DNA of 64,000 bases from Macrostomum hystrix (GCA_950097015.1 CATNEN010000025.1:4255001-4319000), one strand, 5' to 3'. Shown: positions 52,878 to 63,917, numbered from the stretch's first letter. Translations and numbers: made by a program. Notes: generated from the sequence alone by a model not told the origin.

Positions 52878-55800
52878 CATAACCATCAGCATCCACACAA
52901 GCAGCAACAGCAGCATGAAGGTAAAGCTGCGGGCGCATCTTCTGACTTGGCCGAATTCAACGCCGCCTGGCATCAGCTGGAGTCGTTCCTGACGTCGGTG
53001 ATGCAGAATGACGATTATGATCGCATCCTACTGCGTAGCCTGCGCCGGCACTACGACAATGCCGTAGCTAGCCGGTCAGCCAATCGCCTGACACCCGCTG
53101 GAGCGCGTCGCTTATTTGACAGCCTGCGGAAGGAGATTTCCGCCTCCGTGTTCAAACTGGTTTGCGCATTCGACTCTCGACTAGACCTACAGGATGGCCT
53201 CAACGATGCAGCCGATGCGCCCTCGTCCGAGTCAGCAGCCGGAGTCGTCGGCGAAGATGATGAGGCTTCGAAATCTGGCAAAGCGTCAGACGAGGACTGC
53301 GATGATAAAAAGTCTGATACTCAGTCCAACACGGATGCTGCAGCTGACGACGACGAAGATGACGGAGAGAACGATTCGGATAATGAGGCTCCAGCGGAAC
53401 CCGGCGCTCAGTCAGCTGACTGCGTCGGCGTTGATCATGCCGACGATGAGCAACCGGCGCCAAAGAAGCGAAGAATCGAGCTGACACGCATCGCCGACTC
53501 GCCCGATCCGAGACCAGCCGAGCTGCCGTGTTCTTCTGGTCAGCAGCAGCAGCGCAGGCAGGCGCTGGCAATGCCAGATCAGCTATCCGCCGACGATTTC
53601 GACAATCAGGCTGGCGACGATGCCGATTTGACGCCGGAAGAGCGTCAGAAGGCGCGCACCCTGCAGGACTGCCTCTGCCGAATTCTGGCCAAAATTCGGC
53701 GATTGCAACGGTTGGAGATGAGCCTGGACGATCTGCGCTCGGAGAGCAGCGTCTACCTACAGGAGGACAGGCTGAAGCAGCGCGCGCTGCAGGTTAGTCC
53801 CGGCGCACCTGCTGTTTCTCGTTCTCGACCCTGTAGTTCAGGGATCGGCTACGCCTGCGGGCCAGATGCGGCCATCGAAGCTCCCAAATCCGGCCCGTTG
53901 TTGCCACTTCTGAAAGCTAGACTCTAGAGTATCCTGTTTCATCTCTCTTCGGTCTTGTCTTTCCCTTGTCTCATCTCTCCCCTGTCTCATCTCTCCCGTG
54001 TCTCATCTCTCCCCTGTCTCATCTCTTCCGTGTCTAATCTCTCCCGTGTCTCATCTCTCCCCTGTCTCGTCTCTCCCGTGTCTAATCTCTTCCCTGTCTC
54101 ATCTCTCCCGTGTCTAATCTCTCCCGTATCTCATGTCTCCCTTGTCCCCTGCTGTTTAGTGATTTTCCCAATTCGCAAATTTCACCATTTCGCAGGTGTA
54201 CACTAGCCTGTGCCGACTCCGGCGCGCGCCCCAATCGGCTGCGCTGACAATCGGGCCGCGATTCCGCTATCGTTGCTCTGCGCACCCGGAAATTGGCGAA
54301 CTCATCGAGTGCTACGTCAATAAACGGAGAGGATTTCCCGACCTGCCCAAAGTGTTAAAGATTGTCGCCTGGTGCAATCGGCGACACAAGCTCGGCTGGT
54401 CTCAGGCCGAGGTTCGCCGCTGCGCTGAGACTGTCTTTAAAGACGTCGGCGAACAGCTTCAACAGCGACGCAAGCGGGACCTGTTTGACTGCCTGTTCTC
54501 CGACCTGCCGGACGGGTGGGTTTTGTGCTGCTTGTTTGATAATAAATAAAATAAATTCTTCCTATATTCATCGTCTGATTCTTTCTGTTCTTTGTTATTA
54601 ACGTCGGCTATAACACCCGCATTACAATTCTGTCCTACACCCCTGCAATCGTCTGTCATAAACCCCTGCAATCGTCTGTCATAAACCCCTACAATCGTCT
54701 GTCATAAACCCCTGCAATCGTCTGTCATAAACCCCTGCAATCGTCTGTCATAAACCCCTACAATCGTCTGTCATAAACCCCTACAATCGTCTGTCATAAA
54801 CCCCTACAATCGTCTGTCATAAACCCCTACAATCGTCTGTCATAAACCCCTGCAATCGTCTGTCATAAACCCCTACAATCGTCTGTCATAAACCCCTGCA
54901 ATCGTCTGTCATAAACCCCTGCAATCGTCTGTCATAAACCCCAACAATCGTCTGTCATAAACCCCATACAATCGTCTGTCATAAACCCCTGCAATCGTCT
55001 GTCATAAACCCCTACAATCGTCTGTCATAAACCCCTGCAATCGTCTGTCATAAACCCCTACAATCGTCTGTCATAAACCCCATACAATCGTCTGTCATAA
55101 ACCCCTGCAATCGTCTGTCATAAACCCCTGCAATCGTCTGTCATAAACCCCTGCAATCGTCTGTCATAAACCCCTGCAATTGTCTGTAATAAACCCCTAA
55201 AACTGTCAGGAGCTAGGCTACAATGGGGTTATGTCACTACTTAAAGGTCGGGGGTTGGATTCCTAACTCCACTGGAACAATTTGTGTCCCTTAGCAAGGC
55301 ACAATTATGCATTGCTTCAATTCACCCAGCTGTTAAAAGGTACCAGCATCAGCTCTATTATCTTCTCAATAGTATTTGTAAAGACAAATCCCTATTCGAC
55401 GCCGACAACTCCAGGGCTGCACTGGACGCCGACCCGGCTGAGTCGGACGCGGACCTGCGGCACCGGCTGGAGCGCAACGCCGCCAAAGGCAGCGAACGCC
55501 TGGCCTCGGTGCTGTCCGCCTTCTCCGCTATGACCGAGGATGGCGCCGGCGAGTCTTCCGCGCGCGGCGATGATAGCAGCGGCTCGGACAGCGACAGCGA
55601 ATCCTCTGACACTGAAGAAGACGACAACAACGGCGATGATAACGGAGATGGTAGCGGCAAAGGAGCCGACAGCGTTGGTGACTCGCCGAATAGCGAGGGT
55701 GACAATGGGGCTAAGAAAAGTGAGCATGACAATGAGGAGCCCGAGGATAGACATCGCCGGGAACAAGAAGCTGGCAAACAAACTGAGAAGGAATCAGAGC

Positions 55801-56291
55801 AGACAAGTCAGCCGGCTGTGCCAGTGTGCGATGATCCAGACATTGTCGACGACTCGGACTCCGTGCAGATTGTCTCTCTATCGCCTCCGCCACCGCAGCC
55901 AAAGCGAACAGAGCAGCCGAGACTCAGCCATAGCTCGGCGTTGCATCAGCCTCGGGCACAGCTGACTGCAGCCCAACAGCCGGTTGTCGATTTGGACAGC
56001 TTGTCGGCCAAGATTAAGCAGCCGCGACCGCTGCCTAATTTCTTTTCTACTGCGTCAACTTCCGCCGCTGCCAACGCTTCGTCGTCTTCTAATTTTGCGT
56101 TGGCCGATCGAATTCAACTGCAACGGCCGACAAATTTGTTTAGTCGCAACTTGCAGCAGCAGCAGAAGCGGTTGCCGGGTCCAACGGTTGTCAAGACAGC
56201 CTATGGCAGCGGAGGAGTCCCTCGTTTCACTTCTCAACAGCCTCCGCGCATAGGCACTGTTAGCTCGGATTCTGTCATTCAGATTGACTGA
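52878..56291 (+). CDS. DAXX: DAXX-like histone H3.3 chaperone (three exons visible)
   Basis: Exons: 52878-53792 (acceptor CTTGCAG, donor CAG|GTTAGT), 54196-54515 (acceptor TTCGCAG, donor GG|GTGGGT), 55415-56291 (acceptor CTCCAG). Phases match and give 703 residues without the missing start exon. Layout: a His/Gln-rich start; a helical region (LAEFNAAWHQLESFL… LTPAGARRLFDSLRKEISA) corresponding to DAXX's N-terminal helical bundle; an acidic stretch with NLS APKKRRIEL near residue 193; then the histone-binding domain from about 250: CRILAKIRRLQRLEMSLDDL, SSVYLQEDRLKQRALQ|VYTSLCRL, AHPEIGELIECYVNK, LPKVLKIVAWCNRRHKL, AETVFKDVGEQLQQRRKRDLFD and DADPAESDADLRHRLERN. An acidic Ser/Asp/Glu tail and a likely SUMO-interacting motif VQIVSLS (~562) follow. 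Introns 1 and 2 are full of minisatellite. Confidence 0.92.
53839..54170 (-). mobile_element. hAT-like MITE copy with 16-bp minisatellite in DAXX intron 1
   Basis: It begins CAGGGATCGGCTACGCC at 53839. The next ~110 bp (GCGGGCCAGATGCGGCC, CGAAGCTCCCAAATCCGGC, AGTATCCTG, CATCTCTC) align with the reverse complement of the right end of the 62854-63917 element. A TCTCATCTCTCCCCTG minisatellite follows, as in that element. The far end is degraded and no target duplication was seen. It starts only 46 bp after the exon's donor site. Confidence 0.7.
54605..55198. repeat. 23-bp minisatellite in DAXX intron 2
   Basis: The unit is AAACCCCTGCAATCGTCTGTCAT, with a CTGCAA/CTACAA dimorphism and two CCCATACAA variants; about 25 copies. 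Confidence 0.95.
55200..55345 (+). mobile_element. SINE-like fragment in DAXX intron 2
   Basis: GAGCTAGGCTACAATGGGG followed by GGTCGGGGGTTGGATTCC resembles degraded tRNA A and B boxes. It is followed by TTGTGTCCCTTAGCAAGGCAC, a word reminiscent of conserved SINE bodies in other animals. A single copy in this window, so weakly supported. Confidence 0.35.
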
Positions 56292-56329
56292 GATCAGCTG
56301 GGATTAACTATCATTCTATTGCTATTACG

Positions 56330-56885
56330 GGCCCCTCTATTGATATATTTTAGTGGGTAGCCTATATCGGCCCCTCTATTGATATATTTTAGTGGGTAGC
56401 CTCTATCGGCCCCTCTATTGATATATTTTAGTGGGTAGCCTCTATCGGCCCCTCTATTGATATATTTTAGTGGGTAGCCTATATCGGCCCCTCTATTGAT
56501 ATATTTTAGTGGGTAGCCTATATCGGCCCCTCTATTGATATATTTTAGTGGGTAGCCTATATCGGCCCCTCTATTGATATATTTTAGTGGGTAGCCTATA
56601 TCGGCCCCTCTATTGATATATTTTAGTGGGTAGCCTATATCGGCCCCTCTATTGATATATTTTAGTGGGTAGCCTATATCGGCCACTCTATTGATATATT
56701 TTAGTGGGTAGCCTATATCGGCCCCTCTATTGATATATTTTAGTGGGTAGCCTATATCGGCCCTCTATTGATATATTTTAGTGGGTAGCCTATATCGGCC
56801 CTCTATTGATATATTTTAGTGGGCAGCCTATATCGGCCACTCTATTGATATATTTTAGTGGGCAGCCTATATCGGCTTCTCTATT
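56330..56885. repeat. 39-bp tandem array just after the DAXX stop codon
   Basis: The unit is CCCCTCTATTGATATATTTT followed by AGTGGGTAGCCTATATCGG; about 14 copies beginning some 40 bp after TGA at 56289-56291. No AATAAA precedes it, so it is probably transcribed as part of the DAXX 3' UTR. An antisense 130-codon ORF is a by-product of the 39-bp period. Confidence 0.95.
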
Positions 56886-57650
56886 TTAGTCAAACTTGAT
56901 TTATTTCTACCCAATTCCAGCATTTGCGCTGTTGCATTCAATAATCGATTGCCTGTAATTTTTTCAGGGTGTCTCTTTAAAACGTCAGTTTGCTTATATT
57001 AATGAAGGCTTATTAGTAAGTATTTAAAGTCTTTGTCGTTTAGTGTTCATTATTTATTATTACCGTTGCTATTGATCAGTTTATTGTGTATTTAGTTTTC
57101 TGTGTGTTCCGCATTCCCTTTAGGTAATCACAACCATTGCTATCACTACATTTTTTGTACATTTAAACGGCCTAATATTGTGCAATAGGAAATGCCACAT
57201 ATTCTGTAACTATCCCATTTAGTTTTCATAGTCTTCCTAGACTTGTGCTTTATTTTGTTTAATTCTGTCAGATTCCAGTCACTGTGCCTCGTCTTATTCT
57301 GAGAATGGCCAAATTCTTGGATTCCTGTCCATCTAAAATTGGTAATGCTAAGCATCAATTAATACAATGAAATCTTATCTAGACATGTGCGTCTGTTTAC
57401 TTTTTATAATTTTGCATTTTTTATTTGACCAATAACGATAGGAAAATGCCAAGTTTTTTTTAAATTAGCCTCAATCTCACTTTTCCACTAAACGTTTGAG
57501 CTAATACACATCCCTCTCAATTGGCTTCATTTACCGCTCAGTTGTAACATAAATAAAAAAGCAATTTGCTTCACACGACGCAATAAAGAATTCTTTGTCT
57601 TTGAGTATTTTTCTTCGCTTGGCTAATATTAATAATTGCAGGAGGGCTGC
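56886..57650. other. AT-rich intergenic region, no recognised feature
   Basis: No coding frame above 70 codons with a motif. Possible AATAAA-type signals occur (for example near 57583). Nothing else was recognised. Confidence 0.5.
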
Positions 57651-57654
57651 GGGG

Positions 57655-57950
57655 CAATGGCACTTCATTCGGTGACACTAGACAATTCTGCCAGGAGGCA
57701 GTTCTGCCCATTTCGCTGACTCCTGAGCACACTCGAAGGTGTGTACATCTGCCCTGACTTTCTCAACGTCAGGCAGTGTACACTCTCACCTGTGCCTTGG
57801 AGGTTGGCCCTCAAGGACGTCAATTTCACGTCAAGCTGCCAAGCCTTCTATTCGCGGCTGCGCCCCAAATGAATGTGGCCTCGCCGCGGAATCGAGCTCA
57901 GGGACCTTGGTGTAAGAGACAAACGCGTTATCCACTCTGCCACTCACCCC
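57655..57950 (-). mobile_element. tRNA-derived SINE (minus-strand copy)
   Basis: Read on the minus strand: GGGTGAGTGGCAGAGTGG (box A) and GAGCTCGATTCCGCGG (box B), then GGGGCGCAGCCGC, GAAGGCTTGGC, GGGCCAACCTCCAAGGCAC, CCTGACGTTGAGAAAGTCAG and CTCAGGAGTCAGCGAAATGG. It matches the copy at 58184-58500 along nearly its whole length. Confidence 0.8.
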
Positions 57951-58183
57951 ATCTTCACTCGTATTATTCTCTAGGTAACTCAGATTACTGACTACTCAGA
58001 TTGTTCAGTAGGCTGTTGAGAATATGCTAGTTCACTAAACAAGTGACAGCAAACATCCGGTTAGGTAAATGTAGACAAGAATGACAAAAATGCATTGCGA
58101 AATCACAGTAACACATTGCTATTGACTAACGCGAGATAACTTTACTGAGCCGAACAAATCTTGATGTAATTCTATATATTGTT

Positions 58184-58500
58184 GCTGGGTCGGTGGCAGA
58201 GCGGTTATCGCATTTGCCTGTCGCACCACGGTCCCTAAGCTCGATTCCACGGCGAGGCCACATTTATTTGGGGCGCAGCCGCAGAGAGAAGGCTTGATGG
58301 CTTGTCGTGCAATTTACGCCCTTGTGGGCCAACCTCCAAGGCACAGTGAAATGTACACTGCCTGACGATGAGAAAGTCAGGGCAGATGTACACACCTGTG
58401 TGAGCGTATGCCTGCATACAGTATCTGTGTGCATGTGTGCTCAGGAGTCAGCGAAATGGGCAGAAAAGCCTCCTCGCTGGCTGCGGGTCTAGTGTCACGT
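58184..58500 (+). mobile_element. tRNA-derived SINE (plus-strand copy)
   Basis: The head GGGTCGGTGGCAGAGCGGTT (box A) and AGCTCGATTCCACGG (box B) indicate a tRNA-like Pol III promoter. The body is shared with the copies at 57655-57950 and 44830-45070. The 3' end shares CTAGTGTCAC with the minus copy. It forms a head-to-head pair with the minus copy, 230 bp apart. Confidence 0.8.
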
Positions 58501-60150
58501 GTCACAATTTTTATAACAAATTCGTATAGAATTTTCTGCTTTTGCTGCGTCAACTGTTTGTAGTCTTGAAGCTACCCGTTTTACAGCACGAATCTCGCGG
58601 TCACAAGTCTGAGGCTCTTACCTGTCTCTGTGCAGCTTTGCAGACTGACTTGTAAGACTTCAGCCTAAACATCTCAGAATTCATGCTGCTTTAAAGCAGG
58701 CTTAATCAACTCAAATTAACTGCTCCATTAGTGAGGCTGATGATCCTCAAGCGCTGCCCTCCTGCGTCACCGCCGCACTCGACTCGTCACAAAAGAAAAT
58801 TTCGTTAAATATTTCCAACTGAGATATAAATTATCATCTTGCAGCAGCTCCGGAGGGTAGGGCCGAGCGAGGAAGTATAGATCAGGCGCATGTCTGCTGC
58901 TTTGAGAAGCAGCAAATCCCCCGGGATGCTAGGTGGCGGCTTATATTTTAGGGGCGCATTGCGGGCCGGTCTAATGCACCGGTCCGTGACAAATGGCGCT
59001 CGTGCGCGGCCGCAGGAAACTGCAATTTCCCCCCCCGCCCCGCCCACCTCTCGATCCACTCCGCTATTCCATCTGCATCTCTCGCGGCCTCTTCCATTGC
59101 CTCAATCTCACATTCTTTGTTTCTCCTGGGGGGTCGCGGTATCGTATCGTCCTCTGAGAACAGCCCGGCTTGAGGGAGGAGCCAGAGACTAGGGGACATT
59201 CTTCATCTGTCACGCCGCAGGCCCCGCTGCAGCAAATAATAGATTGCTCAGATTACTGGCGATGCATAAGGAGGATTAAACTGGCCGCGAAATTGTGCCT
59301 AACAAATGTTACACGGACATATGATTGGTTGATTGGTTGAAAGCTACTGCGCTACGCTTCCAAAGGCTGAGTACAGTCTGTTCAGTCCATGGACTGCGGA
59401 TGCCGCCGTACCAACCTAAATTTCTATCTCAGCTGATGCTAGTAACTCTTGATTACCTCTCGATCGTAGGGTTCCAAGCTTAAGTCGCTATAAAATGCTG
59501 AAAAATGGTATCTGAAATGCCCACAAACTGAATTTCCTTGCGTCGCAATAAAGGTTGGATAAAAAATCCTCTGCTCGTAAAAGAAAAAATCGTAGCTGCT
59601 GCTACGACGGAGGTGTCAGTCAGAATTGAGTTGCGCTTGTACTTTTACAATGAATGGGAGACAGGCCGAGTCCAGGGCTCCTCTCTCAGGAATTCTGGTT
59701 CAGGCAGAAGAGACGGAACACATTTTTATTCACTATATTTTATTACTCTGGTCTGCCGAAAACACAAAATGCCTCATAAAATTGTCAATCTAACGGGTTA
59801 AAGCAACTCAAAAGGTGGCGGGTTACCAGTTGGCTTGTAAGAGTTATAACTGGCAAGAGAGACGTTTTTACGTACAAAACATAGGATAAAATTGCTCAGT
59901 TTTTACTGTGCCTTGGCTCGCATGATCACGCGCTTTCGTGTTCCCGTGAATAGTAGCCCCATAAGTCACTGCCCCCTTACCCTCCTATCTCATCTCGCAG
60001 CCAATAGCAGGCTAAGTTTGTCCAGCAGGACGTCAGCTGACTATATATCAGGTTGTGATAGTTGGCGATATTATTTTTTTTCAAGTTCAAGACAAAATCC
60101 CTACCTAAGAAGAAAATTCAAGCAAAAAAACTGAAAACAAGTGCAAGAGC
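58501..60150. other. Intergenic region upstream of the GPCR gene
   Basis: A GC-rich patch at about 58880-59180 has open frames on both strands but no recognisable domain. A TATATATC near 60042 is about 110 bp before the GPCR ATG and could be a promoter element. No other feature. Confidence 0.45.
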
Positions 60151-60616
60151 ATGAGCACAAACCTGTTTGAGCTGTTCATGTGCTCACTGGTGACATGCGG
60201 CAGCAACTCAACTCTGAACATCACCCAGCAGTCCGTCCGTATGGCTCAGAATGTTTCCAACTCTCTGGGCAGCGACGCCGTGTGTCCCGGCTGTCAGCTG
60301 TTCTACCTGGTGGTCACTCCCCTGATAGTGATCCTTGGTTGCGTTGGCAACATCCTCTGCATCAAGGTGTTCACCAGGCGTCGCTTCCACAACCAGAGCG
60401 CCAGCGTGTTCTTCGCGTTCCTGTCCGGAGCGGATCTTCTGGTCCTGCTGTTTTACGTGGTGCCCGAGTGGTTGCAGCGACAGAATTTTCTGCCGATGGA
60501 GCTGAAGAACTGGCTGAACCTGCAGATCGTGTGCCAGGCGCAGCTGTTCTTCTCCTACTCGTTTCGGCTCGTGTCCGTATGGATGCTGGTCACGTCCACG
60601 GTGGAGAGATACGTTG
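60151..60616 (+). CDS. Class A (rhodopsin-like) GPCR, first coding exon
   Basis: Starts at ATG 60151 and runs to a donor G|GTGAGT at 60616/60617 (phase 1), giving 155 residues. The extracellular N-terminus has three N-glycosylation sequons (NST, NIT, NVS). TM1 is LFYLVVTPLIVILGCVGNILCIKVF with the GN signature; TM2 is ASVFFAFLSGADLLVLLFYVVPEWL with the conserved Asp; TM3 is CQAQLFFSYSFRLVSVWMLVTSTVERYV, where Cys pairs with ECL2 and ERY replaces DRY. A phase-1 G at the exon end would complete the usual Ala of ERYxA. The overall look suggests a neuropeptide-type receptor, but the ligand cannot be inferred. TM4-7 exons are not in the window. Confidence 0.88.
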
Positions 60617-60800
60617 GTGAGTTTGTTTGCCGGTGTGAGATGCGTTAGTGAGTGTGTTTGCCGGTGTGAGATGCGTTGGTGCGTGTGTTTGCCGGTGTGA
60701 GATGCGTTGGTGAGTTTGTTTGCCGGTGTGAGATGCGTTGGTGAGTGTGTTTGCCGGTGGGAGATGCGTTGGTGAGTGTGGTAACAGGTGTGAGGCAGGT
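60617..60800 (+). repeat. 31-bp repeat containing copies of the GPCR 5' splice site
   Basis: The unit is GTGAGTTTGTTTGCCGGTGTGAGATGCGTTG-like, beginning at the donor itself. Copies start at 60617, 60648, 60679, 60710, 60741 and 60772; five of the six start GTGAG and one starts GTGCG. Confidence 0.9.
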
Positions 60801-60859
60801 TGGTTTAGTGTGTCTGCCGGTGTGTGAGGCTCTAGACAGTATGCTGACAGTATTTTGTC

Positions 60860-61262
60860 ACTCTGTCACCAGGTGTCACTGCCAACCTCACTCTGTCACC
60901 AGGTGTCACTGCCAACCTCACTCTGTCACCAGGTGTCACTGCCAACCTCACTCTGTCACCAGGTGTCACTGAAAACCTCAATCTGTCACCAGGTGTCACT
61001 GCCAAACTCACTCTGTCACCGGGTGTCACTCCCAACCTCACTCTGTCACCGGGTGTCACTCCCAACCTCACTCTGTCACCGGGTGTCACTCCCAACCTCA
61101 CTCTGTCACCAGGTGTCACTCCCAACCTCACTCTGTCACCAGGTGTCACTCTCAGTGTCATTCTGCCACCAGATGTCACTCTCAGTGTCATTCTGCCACC
61201 AGATATCACTCCCAGCATCCCTCTGTCACTAGGTGTCACTCTCAGTGTCACTCTGTCACAAG
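60860..61262. repeat. 30-bp tandem array in GPCR intron 1
   Basis: The unit is CTCTGTCACCAGGTGTCACT followed by GCCAACCTCA (30 bp), about 13 copies with progressive variants (CGGGTGTCACTCCC, CAGATGTCACTCTCAGTG). The 30-bp period keeps three frames open on both strands. Confidence 0.95.
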
Positions 61263-62045
61263 CTCAGTGTAGACTTTCCTTTCCATGCTGTCTCAATCAC
61301 ATTTTCTCTCACCTCACTCCCACGAGTCACGAGTGGGAGTGACTCATGGGCAGTTTGCTAATGTCGTCTTACGTTTCTATACAAAAGCAATTGCGTTGTC
61401 TCTATTGTCTTTCGCCTAATCTCCAGCACTCACTTATTTTGCATGGCTTTCAGCATCTCCTCAAATCCAGATGATCCTGGCACACATAAAATCTCGTAGC
61501 TAGCTTAGCATCTTTGTCTCCTAAGGCAATCACAGGGACTTCCTATCAGGTTCTGGCACCAGCGCACCAACCTCTCAACTATTTATCTAATTTTTCGCGA
61601 GAAGTTAATAAAAATATAATAAAAATGTTGTTATACAGGCACCGCATTAACGGGAACTGTTGGATGCGTAGGACCCTTGGGACAGTTGCTTTTGTATAAC
61701 ATTTTGAGTGCACACACACACACACATTCTTCGCCTGCTTCTCCCTCCACAATGGCCCCTTCAGCTGCTTCTAAAAGCCCTCATAATAACACGCACTCCT
61801 GGAGCTGTCGGGTTGCAGGAGAATAGCTGCTCTGGGGTGGGGCGGGGCAGACGCGGAGGCGGGAAGGAGAAATGGGAAGAGATGGGGGTTGGAAATAAAA
61901 TTTCAGACCCAACTCCCCTCCCAAGTTGGGAGCGTGGATAGAAATGAGAAATGAGTCTGCAGTGAGCACACGAAAGTCATAGAGTTGTGCAGCACTTGAA
62001 CTAGAATATCTGTGCCCGGATTGGACTCTGCTCAAACTGCGGCCT

Positions 62046-62087
<42 letters not shown>

Positions 62088-62845
62088 TGAATTGTCTTTC
62101 ATCTGTGGCCCTCCCCTGTCCGTTTTCAACATGCAGCTTTGCCTAATTTCAGCCATTGAAGCAAGTTCGGATATCTGCGGGGAAACGTTGATGAAAATGG
62201 GGAGTTATTTCAAATGATCCCGCTGTCCGGGGTAGCCGCTGAATATGAGGGATAAACTTGCCAGCCAGCAGCGTGAGTCGCATTTGCATTCCATCTCAAG
62301 GGAGACGATCGATATTAAACATAATCTGAAATTATGTCTTTTAGTAAATAATTCTAGAGTTTTTACGGCTAACCAATGCGATAATGAGGAAGAGAGAGCA
62401 AGGTTCAGTTGCTGCTGCTGCTGCCGCTGCTGCGATGTAAAAATAGTGTTTAGCATCAAAATCTGTGTTCGCTTTGTTGTGCATGCTGAGTTTAACAATA
62501 TGAGATCCGGTCTGGGCCAGGTGAGTCCCTTGGGTCCCCACAGAGAGGGGAACAATTAACCTAGCATTCTATACTCTAAATGTCAGTCAGTCATTTTTAC
62601 GGCCTAATCCAAAGCTCCCATGAGCTACTATTATTGTCGCAATCGATTTCCGTGACCGCAGGCTGAAATCAGAAAGGGATTTTTTGCTAGTTTAACAGCT
62701 GCTGTGTCTATACAAGCCTCTTTTAATGTCTTTGTGCGTCCAACATCACTTTTGTTTAGTTGCTGAAGGATCTCCATGAAGTATTTGGAAACCCGAGGTA
62801 ATCCTTAAAAGATCTCACTCACAGCTCTGTGAGATCATAGATAAT
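61263..62845. other. GPCR intron or intergenic sequence
   Basis: No remaining GPCR exon was recognised. A short CA run occurs at 61713-61726, and a G-rich patch at 61835-61890. ORFs at 61781-62035 and 62205-62555 on the minus strand lack any motif. Confidence 0.45.
62048..62086 (+). repeat. (CAG)13 microsatellite
   Basis: Thirteen uninterrupted CAG triplets. No coding frame around it is convincing, so it is treated as a simple repeat. Confidence 0.97.
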
Positions 62846-62853
62846 CCCTAAAA

Positions 62854-63917
62854 CAGGGGTCGGCAAACTTATTGGCGATGAGAGATTGGAGATGACGATT
62901 GGAGATGAGACAAGGGAGAGATGAGACAAGGGAGAGATGAGACAGGGGAGAGATGAGACAGGGGAGAGATGAGACAGGGGAGAGATGAGACAGTGTAGAG
63001 ATGAGACAGGGGAGAGATGAGACAGGGGAGAGATGAGACAGGGGAGAGATGAGACAGGGGAGAGATGAGACAGGGGAGAGATGAAACAAGGGAGAGATGA
63101 GACAGGGGAGAGATGAGACAGTGTAGAGATGAGACAGTGTAGAGATGAGACAGGGGAGAGATGAGACAGGGGAGAGATGAGACAGTGTAGAGATGAGACA
63201 GGGGAGAGATGAAACAAGGGAGAGATGAGACAGGGGAGAGATGAGACAGTGTAGAGATGAGACAGGGGAGAGATGAGACAGTGTAGAGATGAGACAGGGG
63301 AGAGATGAGACAGTGTAGAGATGAGACAGGGGAGAGATGAGACAGTGTAGAGATGAGACAGGGGAGAGATGAGACAGGGGAGAGATGAGACAGGGGAGAG
63401 ATGAGACAGGGGAGAGATGAGACAGGGGAGAGATGAGACAGGGGAGAGATGAGACAGTGTAGAGATGAGACAGGGGAGAGATGAGACAGTGTAGAGATGA
63501 GACAGGGGAGAGATGAGACAGTGTAGAGATGAGACAGGGGAGAGATGAGACAGGGGAGAGATGAGACAGGGGAGAGATGAGACAGTGTAGAGACGAGACA
63601 GGGGAGAGATGAGACAGGGGAGAGATGAGACAAGGGAGAGATGAGACAGGGGAGAGATGAGACAGGGGAGAGATGAGACGGCGGGAGAGATGAGACAGGG
63701 GAGACATGAGACGGTGGGAGAGATGAGACAAGGGAGAGATGAGACAGTGTAGAGATGAAACAGGGGAGAGATGAGACAGTGTAGAGATGAGACAGGGGAG
63801 AGATGAGATAGGGGAGAGATGAGCCAGGATACTGTAGGTGTTGGAAGGGGCAATGTGCCGGATTTGGGAGCTTCGAGGGCCGTAACTGGCCCGCGGGCCG
63901 GAGTTTGCCGAGCCCTG
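62854..63917. mobile_element. hAT-type non-autonomous element filled with a 16-bp minisatellite
   Basis: Ends are CAGGGGTCGGCAAACTT (left) and, read inward from the right, CAGGGCTCGGCAAACTCC. A perfect 8-bp duplication CCCTAAAA flanks it (62846-62853 and 63918-63925), the hAT signature. Inside, from about 62900 to 63830, is a GAGATGAGACAGGGGA array (16 bp) with a GTGTAGA variant, about 58 copies. A related copy is in DAXX intron 1. No transposase; ORFs of up to 354 codons on the minus strand (SSLPCLISPLSHL) are repeat by-products. Confidence 0.85.
62900..63830. repeat. 16-bp minisatellite inside the hAT element
   Basis: Unit GAGATGAGACAGGGGA. The variant with AGTGTAGA is interspersed irregularly, roughly one in four. 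Confidence 0.95.

Noticed and set aside
58805-59199. GC-rich overlapping ORFs on both strands
   Set aside because: No domain, no consistent strand preference, and mononucleotide runs; not supported as a gene.
62047-62090. CAG repeat as a polyglutamine-coding exon
   Set aside because: No supported coding frame or splice context around it; treated as a microsatellite.
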